From Ditylenchus dipsaci (lineage: Eukaryota > Nematoda > Chromadorea > Rhabditida > Anguinidae), in assembly GCA_004194705.1 (NCBI GenBank), contig SADC01001330.1, positions 186,001 through 250,000 on the forward strand: a stretch of 64,000 nt of DNA, written 5' to 3'. The notes beneath the pieces were generated by a model, which worked only from the letters and a program-made list of their open reading frames with translations, was not told where the DNA came from and searched no databases. Position numbers and translations under genes: made by a program. Below are positions 55,701 through 62,330 of this stretch, in pieces. The stretch's first letter is position 1. The number at the start of each line of letters is the position of its first letter.

Positions 55701-58700
55701 ACGATACTACTGCCACAAACGATAATATCATACAATACTATAAGCATTGAAATCTATGGACAAAACGAGAATTCTATGCGCAAAACGAGTACCGTATTTT
55801 CTTTATTAATTACCCCGGGGTAATTATTTTTCAACCCCTGAAAAATCGAAAAAAATTATTTTGATTTGAGATTTTTGGGTGCTCAACCGAAATCTAAAAA
55901 ATGGAATCAACTAAGTTCGTGGTGATTAAAGGGCCTGACCTCTTCCTACTCGGTGGTCCCCCGCCAATTCAAAAATTTTTCCTCGATCATTGGACTTCTG
56001 TACGGATTTTTCCGCACGTTTCTAACAAAACTAGGCCTGAAATCAAATTTTAGGATTAGTTTTGTTAGAAACCTAGCGGAAAAATCCGTACAGAAGTCCA
56101 ATGATCAAGGGAAAATTTTTGAATTGGCGGGGACCACCGAGTAGGAAGAGGTCAGGCCCTTTAAGAAAACGCAAAAAACAGATTTGCAAAATAATTTTTT
56201 TGAGCTGAGATACAGGGTGCCTATAGGGGTAATTAATAGAGAGGGTGTAACTATTAGAGAGGGGGTAATTAATAGAGAAAATACGGTATTCTATGGGCAC
56301 TTTAATTCTATGGGCAAAAAAGAGTATTCTATGGGCAAAAAAGAGTATTCTATGGGCAAAAACGAGTATTCTATGGGCAAAAACAAGTATTCTATGGGCA
56401 TACCCAATCTATGGGCAAAAAAAATATTCTACGGGCAAAAACGAGTATTCTATGGGCAAAAAAATATTATCCAATAAGAAATCTGTGATAGCAAAAAGGT
56501 AATCACTTCTACTTCAAAAGTAGATGGTCTATTCAAAGCGTAGGCGTTTGTCCCGTTTTGTGACACCTTTGGCGTTCTGCCCTATGTTCTGTTTTGGGCA
56601 CTAAGGCCTTTTTGTAAGCCATTTTGTAGTTCGTAAGACATTTTTTAGTCCCGGCTAACATGCGCTGGCCTACCCTGAGCCTAAGGCCTGAGGGTGAGTT
56701 AAAAAATAAGGACGGTACTTTTTTCTGCCCGCAAATTACTTTTTTTGCCCGCAATTTTTTTTTCGTTTTTTCTGCCTGTTTATCTTGAATTTACTGATAT
56801 TTTTTAAAAAGTGATAATACCATCGCTTCCACGTGGTGTTATTCCAACGTGGTATTATTTCCTACAAGGTCTGCTAAAAATGAATAACAAAAATGTAAAA
56901 GTATCAACGAAATTATTTTTTTGACTTGGTTTATACTTTTACGTTTTTGTTTCTCATTATTCAGAGATTTTGCAGAAAATAATATCTTGTTAGTAACTAG
57001 AATTGCAGGGCTACACGATGGTGATATCTTTAAAGAAAAAGATAAGAAAATTAAATAGAACAAGACAAAAGGAAACTTGCGGGCAAAAAAAGTAATTAGC
57101 GGGCAGAAAAAAGTAGGGACGGCCTCGGGACGGGACGGGAATCCCGTCCCGTCCCGAAGGCTTTTTAGCATATTTACCGTCCCGGAAAAAATTCCAGTCT
57201 GTCCCGTCCCGGTGTCCCGTCCCGGACAACTATTTATTTTTAGTCCTGTCCCGCTAGAAAATTTAAGCGAAAAAGCTGGGATGGGACGTCCCGTCCCGCC
57301 CGACGCAAATTCGGACATTTCTTCGTCCCGGACTTCGTCCCGGAAAATTTTCTGACCCTGTCCCGTCCTGGCGTCCCGTCTTGAAATTTTTTTCTCCAAA
57401 TTTTCGTCCCGTCCCGAAATAGGCCATCTGCCATCTCTAGAAAAAAGTACCGTCTAAAAAATAATGCCTAAGTGGCTAAAACAGAGCATAGGGCAGAGCC
57501 AAAATGTCACAAAACGGGACAAATGCCCCTACGCCGTCTATTTAAAGAACCATAGCCGTCGCCGACAACGAGAATTTCAAATATTTGAATTCGCGCGGGA
57601 CAGTTCTCTTTCGTCTTTCATTGTTTTCTTTTGAGTCATTCGAAGCAAGTCAAAAGAGTACAGCGCGAGACGAAAGAGAACTGTCCCGCGCGAATTCAAA
57701 CATTTGAAATCCTCGTTGTCGGTGACGGCTATGGTCTTTTAAGGTAATTTAAGGTCATTTTTGGTGATTTATCTACTTTTGAGGCTCAGGCAAGGGTTGG
57801 TGAGCGTACGTTAGGACAAACTCAAAGATGTTTCTTATGTTTCGTAATACAAACATGTTCGAGCTTACCCTTGCCTAAGTCCAAGCCTTAAAAAAGCAGA
57901 TGAATCACCGAAAATGACCTTAAATTACCTCAAATAGACCATCTACTTTTTCAAGTGGAAATATAAAATTTCAAAAAAAATCAGACTTTTGATTTAAAAA
58001 ATGTTTAGAAATACTTTTTTATTGCGCTAAGCAGAAAAAAATAGCTCAGGACGTGATTTTGGGTCATTTTCCAGAAAAAGGGGGGGGGGGCGTGGCGTTC
58101 GAGCAAGAAATTTGCAACATCTCTATGAAAAAATTTGTCGAAAAAATGCGCATTTTCGCGATTTCATGCGGGACGAATAAAAAAATACCAAAAACGACCA
58201 TTTATGACTAGAAAAAATGAGTTGCTGACTATAAACTAGTTCTCTTCGGAGAATTTGTGTTCTATCAAAAATCTGTATGAGGAGCTTGTTCTAACTGGTG
58301 GCCAAAAAGTTCTGCAACAAACTTTGAGATCTTTTTTAATAATAAAATTTATTTCACAAAAGCATGTTCAACCACTCATTTTGTAGCCTTAATCTTTCTC
58401 TTTCTAATGGTATATTTACCTTAGCTTGATTATTTCGGATAAGTAACCGTTTGGCTTCAAACACTATAATACAATAATTTTTGAAAATTTGATTGTTGAG
58501 ATATGGCCTTTTGGAAAAAATCAATTTCTTGAAAAATGACCAAAATCCGAAAAATTGGCAAAAACTTGCATTTTGGTCATTTTTCAAGAAATTGATTTTT
58601 TCCAAAAGGCCATATCTCAACAATCAAATTTTCAAAAATTATTCTGTAATATGGGGTTTGTAGCTCTTGAGCTGCGCTACAACATGGTGATAAAATTTTG

Positions 58701-61700
58701 TCATGACGCTCGAAATTCAATAAAAAGTTTGATCACTAAAGGTGATGAAAACGCTGGTAAATTTCTTAAAATAACCTCACAAGTGTTTGAAGCCAAACGG
58801 TTACTTATCCAAAATAATCAAGCTAGGTTAAATATACCATTAGAAAGAGAAAGATTAAGGCTACAAAAGGAGTGGTTGAACATGCTTTTGTGAAATAAAT
58901 TTTATTATTAAAAAGATCTCAAAGTTTGTTGCAGAACTTTTTGGCCACCAGTTAGAGATCTCGGGCTACATTTTGGTATATTAGGTATCGAAAAAAGTTT
59001 GTGCTTTTTGGGTTTTTGTCCGTGAAAAATTTTGGCTAACATTTTCTTGTATTTAGGTATATGAATATGGTCCAAACAAGACGTCAAATTGAGGCAGGGA
59101 CAATTAGAATCAAGCCGAATCTTAAGACAACAAATGCAACGGAAGCTGCGTCGAAGGCGAAGCGGGTGAAAAAGAAAGAATACAAGAAAAAGCACTTCAA
59201 CTATCATGTGCGAGAATGTCTCAACTTGGTAGGGTTTTTGCAAATTTAATTATTTTATGGACAAAACGGAAAAGTGCCCGCGTTTGGGGAAAAAGTGCCC
59301 GCTTTATGTGAAAAAGTGCCCGCGTTTCTCGTTCTAGTCAAAAAGGCAAAAGAGTGCCTGCTTTTTGTGAAAATGTGCCCGCGTTTTGTAAAAATGTGCC
59401 CGCTTTTTTTGTGAAACCCCTTCATATCAAGGACTGAGTCTGCATATTTTAGCAACCGTATGATATACCATCCATTTACTGCAAAATACTGCAGTTTCAG
59501 CTTCAAGAATTACGCTCATATAAAGCATAATGAATATAACAGGTTAATCCAGAAGCGGGCATTTTTTCACAAAAAGCGGGCATTTGTTACAAAAAGATGG
59601 CAATTTTTCAAAAAAGCGGGCACTTTTTCGAAAAAACAGGCACATTTTCGAAAAAAAACGGTCACTTTTTCGAAAAGTGGGCACATTTTCACAAAACGCA
59701 GGCACTTTTTTGCCTTTTTGACTAGAATGAAAAAGCGTGGGCACTTTTTCCCATAACGCGGGCACTTTTTCCCCAAACGCGGGCTCTTTTTCCCCAAACG
59801 TGGGCTCTTTTCCCTATTGTCCATTATTTTATGCTTGACTGTTATTTTGACTTCAGGCAGTTGCAAAGCAGCAATACAGCTCAGTAAACAGTAGTCCGAG
59901 AAATAATCTCAAGCTGTGCTTTCTGCAAAATGAGACATGTGGTTGCTGCTCGTTGGACCAAATCAAGAACAGTGAAGTCGAAAACCGTGGAAGCATCCAA
60001 AAACCTGGTACCAAAGCCTTACAGGTGTGTTTTTATTACGTGCTTTGATGCTTTGGTGTGGTCGTACAAAATTTTTTATAGGGAATCATTGCCGAAAGCT
60101 GTTAACTGGAAATGGGCCAGAACGCATTGCCAGTGTCATACGATGTCATCCAAAGCAGGCTGCCTTTCGTTCGCTCCTCTTCTTGCTAGGAGAAGCCTAA
60201 GGCCGTGGAAATGCAGCCGATGTCAAAAGCAAGCTTTCTCGCTGAAGGTGAAATAGTACAGTTCAGTAAGTGGTCACAGGACTTCTTTGCCTGTCTAAAG
60301 GTGAGCCTTCGCATGTCATTATTTGGCTGAAATATATTTGTTGGGTTTAGCAACATTTCCCAAATGTTTCGATCACTCCAAAGTGTCATATGTTGTGCTC
60401 TCATGTTTTGGAATTTATGAAGCTGCACAACTTTCGGGGACCGTTGTCGGAGCAATCCATCGAGTCACTGCATCGGATGGTAAATGGAGATGAGCCAAGG
60501 TTTGCGTCCCTTGGAAGAAGAGATAATAAATTGAGGAAAATAGTTGGAAAAAAGTTATGTTAGAAATGTAGTTTTTGATCTTGATACTGTTATGAATGTC
60601 TAATAAAATGTTTCACTGAAATTACTTTTAGTTTGGCAATGAAATTACAGAACGGAAGTCCCTGTGGCCCTTCGAGGGCACCGTAGGACCATTTTTAATT
60701 TTTAATTTTCTGTGCACGATATGTCATCTTGTAGCCCTGGGAATTCTTTAGCGAATAGTATATCAACATTCACTAAGTGACAATGACATAGTGGGTAAAT
60801 AAACAGAACAAATGAAAAAAACCAGATTTTCGATCCCCGGATTTTCTGTTTTGCCAAATCGACTCGTGTTGAGAAAAAAGTGGATGAAGTTTTATGTGCT
60901 GCGATAAAATTCTTTCACTATGTTGTAGCGCACATCAAGCGCTACATTTTGCAGAATATTTTTCGAAGATATAAATGTTGAGTTATGGCTTTTTGAAAAA
61001 ACCGAAAAATGGACAAAAATCAATTTTTTTAAATTTTTCGAATTTTAGTCGTTTTTTAATGGTTTTGCTGAATTCATAAGACCATATCTCAACATTTAAA
61101 TTAAAAAAAATTCTGAAATATGGGTGTTGCAGCTTCTGATCTGCGATACAACATGAATGCAAGAAACAATTACAGCGCAAAACACTCAAGCAAAATTTTG
61201 ACCAGTTAAGGTGACAAAAGTGCTTGTCAAACTTTGTGAAATGACTTTATTTGTGTTAAGAGTCGGATGCTGATTTTTGAAAATAGTCCGGGAAATTTTT
61301 ATATACTAATCGAAAGAGAAAAGAAAGGGCTACAAAATTATGTGTTTGGAATATTTTTGCGAGATAAATTTTGATATTAAAGGACCCTGTCTCTTCCTGT
61401 TCAATGGTCCCGCGCCAATTCAAAAAAAAATCACTAATCATTAAACTTCTGTACGGATTTTTCAACTTGGTTTCTAACAAAACAAGGCCTAAAATTTAAT
61501 TTTAGGTTTAGTTGTGTTAGAAACCAAGTAAAAGAATCCGTACAGAACTTCAATGATTAGGGAAAATTTTTTGAATTCGCGCGGGACCATTGATTATGAA
61601 GAGATAGGGTCCTTTAATAATCAACCTGAAAACACGTCAATAATTTTTTAAGTCAACAAAAACAGAAAATCTGGGGATTGAAAATCCGGGTTTTTTTTAT

Positions 61701-62330
61701 TTGTTCTGTCTATTAATTCACTATGCCATTTTCACTTAATGAATGTTAATATACTGTTTGCTAGAGAATTTCCAGGGCTACAATATGACATATCGTGCAC
61801 GGAAAATTGAAAACTAAAAATGGTCCTACGGTACCCTTGAAGGGTAGGGTTTTTTTTCTGGGACAGCCTGTAATGAAAAGTATGCACAAATAGTTGTCTT
61901 GATCCCGCAAGCTGATTTGACTGTGGGAGAGGGGCGGGGGGGGGGATGGGTGGTCGTCGTGTGGCTCAGGTTCAAGTTTGCCCACTATTTTCAATAGGTC
62001 TGATAACGGATTTTTTTTAAATCAAACCTACCAATTTCATGCATTTTCTCATTTTCAAGTGTTGGTTGACTGCTTTGGCAGCGCTCTCCACAATTTCTTT
62101 TCGATTTTTTACCGCTCGTTCAGCGTTCATCACAAAACGGTAGATGTTGAAGTCGGTGTTGAACTAAAAATTGTGAACTTTGAGTTCCGAGCTGTTCAAT
62201 CCCCGAAAATGTCAAAAACCCTATCATTGAGTGGTTGTGTTAGCCGTTGACGAACATCATTTACTAGCTTTTTTGACTCTGCACTCAGCGGCTCGCCAAA
62301 GCTGGTGGATATGTTTTGAGATTTGGTCAT
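43751..62330 (-). CDS. SEC14-like CRAL-TRIO/GOLD lipid-transfer protein
   Basis: Cytosolic phosphatidylinositol/hydrophobic-ligand binding protein of the SEC14L/TAP family. Exons in order: 62330-62220, 62163-62032, 54413-54276, 54109-54025, 52570-52516, 52400-52312, 52246-52204, 51418-51324, 51268-51068, 51010-50855, 43951-43751; about 434 codons (human SEC14L2 403). [35 protein letters not shown]. Lipid domain: [106 protein letters not shown], then last-exon [19 protein letters not shown]. Phases agree at nine of ten junctions; exon 5 (ends phase 2) and exon 6 (needs phase 1) disagree, so one border or base is wrong. About 20 family residues are missing between exons 2 and 3, possibly an unseen exon. 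Confidence 0.88.
45245..45291 (+). tRNA. tRNA 3'-half fragment
   Basis: CATAAGGCTACAGGCTCGAA followed by TCCCGGTGGCAGCA has the variable-loop, T-arm (box B-like GGCTCGAATCC) and acceptor 3' strand of a tRNA; a CAT anticodon may be the first three bases. The 5' half is absent. Pseudogene. Confidence 0.35.
45481..45684 (+). CDS. Possible 5' exon of an unknown plus-strand gene
   Basis: After a TCTTATGCAG acceptor (45464) an ATG at 45481 opens [20 protein letters not shown], then [20 protein letters not shown]. The proline- and threonine-rich but non-repetitive composition suggests coding. The open frame ends at 45684; the real exon may stop earlier. No family recognised; linkage to the exons near 49364 and 50051 is a guess. 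Confidence 0.3.
   Translation, partial: TMTSATKTPEPRPLPSFLISHSKKPTTVLLDVPLPTKPSGRPLISNFFTFLNSKTCFFTNSSILKMV
45865..46180. repeat. Hairpin with a tRNA-like loop
   Basis: AAAGGGGCATGCTCGCCGCC (45867) and GGCGGGTACC (45902) are mirrored by GGTACCCGCCTTTC (46133) and GGCGGCGAGCATGCCCCTTT (46162). The loop 46001-46075 has GGCCTAGTGGTGAAAC (D-arm/box A-like), GGACTGTGAAAGTC (anticodon arm, GTG) and GGTTCGATTCCCACT (box B). The T stem no longer pairs, so the tRNA is decayed. Confidence 0.6.
46184..47270. mobile_element. Kolobok-like TTAA element with a nested foldback
   Basis: TTAA|AGAACCCTGTCTCTTCCTTA (46180) to ..GGAAGAGACAGGGTCCT|TTAA (47274). Left-arm inner part contains GCGCGGGACCACATAG and AGCAACGTTGGGCTCGACTA as in the 26540 element. 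Near the right end a second foldback (46536-47240; CTACCGGAGTATACC.. / ..GGTATACTCCGGTAG) is inserted, and that in turn holds TTCG-hairpin copy 3. Confidence 0.75.
46760..47000. repeat. TTCG-hairpin element, copy 3
   Basis: Contains CTTGCTCGGAATCATGTCTA then AGGTAAGTGAGTGCGCGCAT, the core GGGCCCTCTTCGGGGGCTTA, GTTGAGATGCGCACACCCAC, CTTAGACACCAATCACTCGA and the CCAGAGTTTATTTATGCGGT block. Same order as in copies 1, 2, 4 and 5. Confidence 0.65.
47532..47761. mobile_element. ACCGTATATTCTC MITE, copy C
   Basis: TACCGTATATTCTCTTTTTT at the left, ..TAATAGAGAATATACGGTA at the right; internal AACCCTAAAAAAGTCGGAAA and AGGCTGATAT match copies A and B. 47778-47910 next to it is a GGTCGAAGTCGAA word array. 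Confidence 0.65.
48046..48473. mobile_element. Pogo-like TA element (CAGTCGAACCTCTCTATA ends)
   Basis: TA|CAGTCGAACCTCTCTATAGT and ..ACTATAGAGAGGTTCGACTG|TA. The arms are about 190 bp, almost perfect: AAGTTCGTTCCCGCCTAGGG and its inverse, GCCGATCGTTTTTCATTTG and its inverse. 428 bp, non-coding. Confidence 0.85.
49364..49470 (+). CDS. Exon-like ORF, unknown plus-strand gene
   Basis: ATG at 49364 opens [20 protein letters not shown] then IHIHTLQ with a candidate donor CAG|GTGAAT at 49444; the frame also stays open ([19 protein letters not shown]) to 49603. Non-repetitive, plausible protein sequence, but no family recognised and the gene model is uncertain. Confidence 0.28.
49790..49960. repeat. 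TTCG-hairpin element, copy 4: 171-bp near-perfect palindrome
   Basis: GCATTTTTGATCATGAGCCT at 49790 and AGACTCATGATCAAAAATGC ending 49960 bracket CGGAATCATGTCTAAGGTAA / CTTAGACATGATTCCG and GCGCGCATCTC / GAGATGCGCAC. The loop contains GCGGCCCCTTCGGGGGC, a C(TTCG)G tetraloop-like hairpin. It is the cleanest member of the five-copy family. Confidence 0.75.
50051..50217 (+). CDS. 3'-terminal exon of an unknown plus-strand gene
   Basis: A strong acceptor (poly-T then CAG, ending 50050) is followed by a frame reading [38 protein letters not shown] and [14 protein letters not shown], then TAA (50215-50217) overlapping an AATAAA-type signal (50213-50218). Basic N-terminal half, aromatic C-terminal half. 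I do not recognise the family. It lies antisense within the last SEC14L intron; upstream exons might be at 49364 and 45481. Confidence 0.4.
51708..51925. repeat. TTCG-hairpin element, copy 5, inside a SEC14L intron
   Basis: Carries GGGGCCTAACGCATAAATAAA, the CAGAGTCC..CGAGTGATTTG arm, GTGTGCGCATCTCAACCCCA and AGAGATGCGCGCACGCAGTT, TACCTTAGAC..TTCCGAGCAA. It is the centre of a larger foldback (51455-52165) whose arms share AGAAGCATTTC / GAAATGCTTCT and CCACCCGCTCC / GGAGCGGGTGG. Confidence 0.65.
52595..53721. mobile_element. hAT element with GTCGA words, in a SEC14L intron
   Basis: GTGTTTAG is duplicated exactly (52587-52594 and 53722-53729) and fits the hAT target consensus nTnnnnAn. Ends TAGGGTTGTCGACTCGACGC and its inverse. 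Arms (52600-52790, 53645-53715) are arrays of TTCGACTTTCGACG / CGACTCGACGCG. The middle, 52940-53400, is another array of ACCTACTCACTCTCCTGGC-like words. It lies 24 bp upstream (on the minus strand) of the exon-5 acceptor CCTAG. Confidence 0.9.
54885..55323 (-). CDS. Divergent histone H3 variant (possible CENP-A)
   Basis: Exons 55323-55261 (21 codons) and 55196-54885; phase-0 junction with donor CAG|GTAATA and acceptor TTTTAG; 124 aa (canonical H3 is 135 after Met). The N-tail keeps RTKQ around K4 but reads AHKI where H3 has ARKS, so K9/S10 context is lost, and the K27 ARKS block is absent. The fold is clear: [67 protein letters not shown]. Loop 1 has canonical H3 length, unlike most CENP-A. 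HAGR resembles CENP-A, and the C-terminus [12 protein letters not shown] is unlike RRIRGERA. An intron implies polyadenylated, replication-independent expression. Nested in SEC14L intron 2, same strand. Confidence 0.88.
55324..55789. other. Upstream of the H3 variant, no further gene seen
   Basis: Probably holds the promoter of the H3 variant; no TATA box could be assigned. 55690-55790 repeats CAAAACGAGAATTCTATG-type words that continue as the array at 56285-56470. Confidence 0.35.
55790..56288. mobile_element. ACCGTATTTTC MITE, copy D, interrupted by a TTAA element
   Basis: TACCGTATTTTCTTTATTAA at the left and ..TAGAGAAAATACGGTA at the right. The internal sequence GTGGTGATTAA is followed by the insertion 55930-56160 and resumes with TTAAGAAAACGC. 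Removing the insertion and one TTAA restores the sequence of copies A and B. Confidence 0.85.
55930..56160. mobile_element. Kolobok-like TTAA MITE (AGGGCCTGACC ends)
   Basis: TTAA on both sides (55926-55929, 56161-56164). Ends AGGGCCTGACCTCTTCCTAC and inverse. Core CTGTACGGATTTTTCCGC..TTTCTAACAAAAC with its inverse, shared with 18716-18945 and 61381-61613. The empty site is documented within this window by copies A and B of the host MITE. Confidence 0.9.
56289..56475. repeat. Tandem array of GAGTATTCTATGGGCAAAAA
   Basis: About eight units of roughly 20 bp in the same orientation, with related AACGAGAATTCTATGCGCAA words on the other side of the MITE (55690-55790). Open frames here are repeat products. 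Confidence 0.75.
56710..57455. mobile_element. MULE-like element (GGACGGTAC ends, 9-bp TSD), nested
   Basis: AAAAAATAA is duplicated at 56701-56709 and 57456-57464. Ends GGACGGTACTTTTTTCTGCC and GGCAGAAAAAAGTA..GTACCGTC. It is the same type as 38337-39147 and 59259-59822. A hAT element (57114-57439) is inserted in its right arm, and a hairpin with AAAAGTAT..AAAAATG words (56870-57000) fills the centre. Confidence 0.75.
57114..57439. mobile_element. hAT element with CGGGAC words
   Basis: GAAAAAAG is duplicated exactly at 57106-57113 and 57440-57447. Ends TAGGGACGGCC and ..GGCCATCTGCCATCTCTA (diverged inverse). The body is an array of the words GGGACGGGAC / GTCCCGTCCCG in both orientations. 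Long open frames of 186 codons here are repeat products. Confidence 0.8.
57546..57738. mobile_element. TTAA MITE (AGAACCATAGCCGTC ends)
   Basis: TTAA|AGAACCATAGCCGTCGCCGA at the left and ..CGGTGACGGCTATGGTCT|TTAA at the right; arms of about 75 bp include GAATTCGCGCGGGACAGTTC and inverse. It is 193 bp and a different subfamily from the AGGACCC elements. Confidence 0.75.
57740..59056. repeat. Foldback cluster upstream of the transposase-like gene
   Basis: 57740-57950 is a foldback (AGGTCATTTTTGGTGATTTA / TGAATCACCGAAAATGACCT). 58270-58960 is a larger one: TTTGTTGCAGAACTT..AAAAGCATGTTCAACCACTC pairs with AGTGGTTGAACATGCTTTTG.. AAGTTTGTTGCAGAACTTTT. Open frames of 89 and 112 codons at 58354-58893 mirror each other across the palindrome and are not genes. 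Confidence 0.55.
59061..60563 (+). CDS. Four-exon transposase-like gene of unknown superfamily
   Basis: Exons 59061-59228 (acceptor at 59056, so the ATG may be internal), 59857-60024, 60190-60300 and 60351-60563; all junctions are phase 0 and GT..AG. About 220 aa. The N-terminus is basic ([19 protein letters not shown]). Exon 2 has [15 protein letters not shown]. The C-terminus reads [16 protein letters not shown] then [20 protein letters not shown]: the PK-x-H..H and SEQ-x2-E-S-x-H pattern resembles the C-terminal acidic-motif region of DDE-type transposase-derived proteins in animal genomes. I cannot name the superfamily. Exon 2 follows an intron that became 628 bp through the MULE-like insertion 59259-59822. 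It lies antisense in SEC14L intron 2. Confidence 0.5.
59259..59822. mobile_element. MULE-like element (GGACAA.. ends, 10-bp TSD) with GCGGGCACTTTTTC words
   Basis: ATTATTTTAT is duplicated exactly at 59249-59258 and 59823-59832. Ends GGACAAAACGGAAAAGTGCC and ..GGCTCTTTTCCCTATTGTCC (inverted, diverged). Arms are arrays of AAAAAGTGCCCGCGTTT / AAACGCGGGCACTTTTT. It is inserted in the first intron of the gene 59061-60563. Confidence 0.85.
60655..61855. repeat. Large foldback interrupted by a TTAA element
   Basis: CACCGTAGGACCATTTTTAA (60680), TGCACGATATGTCATCTTGT (60713) and AACAAATGAAAAAAACC (60808) are mirrored by GGTTTTTTTTATTTGTTCTG, AATATGACATATCGTGCACG and AAATGGTCCTACGGTACCC (61825). The right arm contains the TTAA insertion 61381-61613. 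No gene. Confidence 0.65.
61381..61613. mobile_element. Kolobok-like TTAA MITE (AGGACCCTGTC ends)
   Basis: TTAA at 61377-61380 and 61614-61617. Ends AGGACCCTGTCTCTTCCTGT and ..GAAGAGATAGGGTCCT. The core ACTTCTGTACGGATTTTTCA..TTTCTAACAAAAC and its inverse are shared with 18716-18945 and 55930-56160. 233 bp. Confidence 0.8.

Noticed and set aside
56839..57434. 186-codon minus-strand open frame and its plus-strand mirror
   Set aside because: They lie across the GGGAC/GTCCC array of a hAT element; composition is set by the repeat word.
58354..58893. Two similar open frames of 89 and 112 codons
   Set aside because: They are on opposite strands of the same foldback and encode near-identical peptides because the arms are inverted repeats.
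60082..60189. An additional exon of the 59061-60563 gene (frame [12 protein letters not shown])
   Set aside because: It would need phase 1 from a phase-0 donor; skipping it joins the neighbouring exons in phase without a stop.
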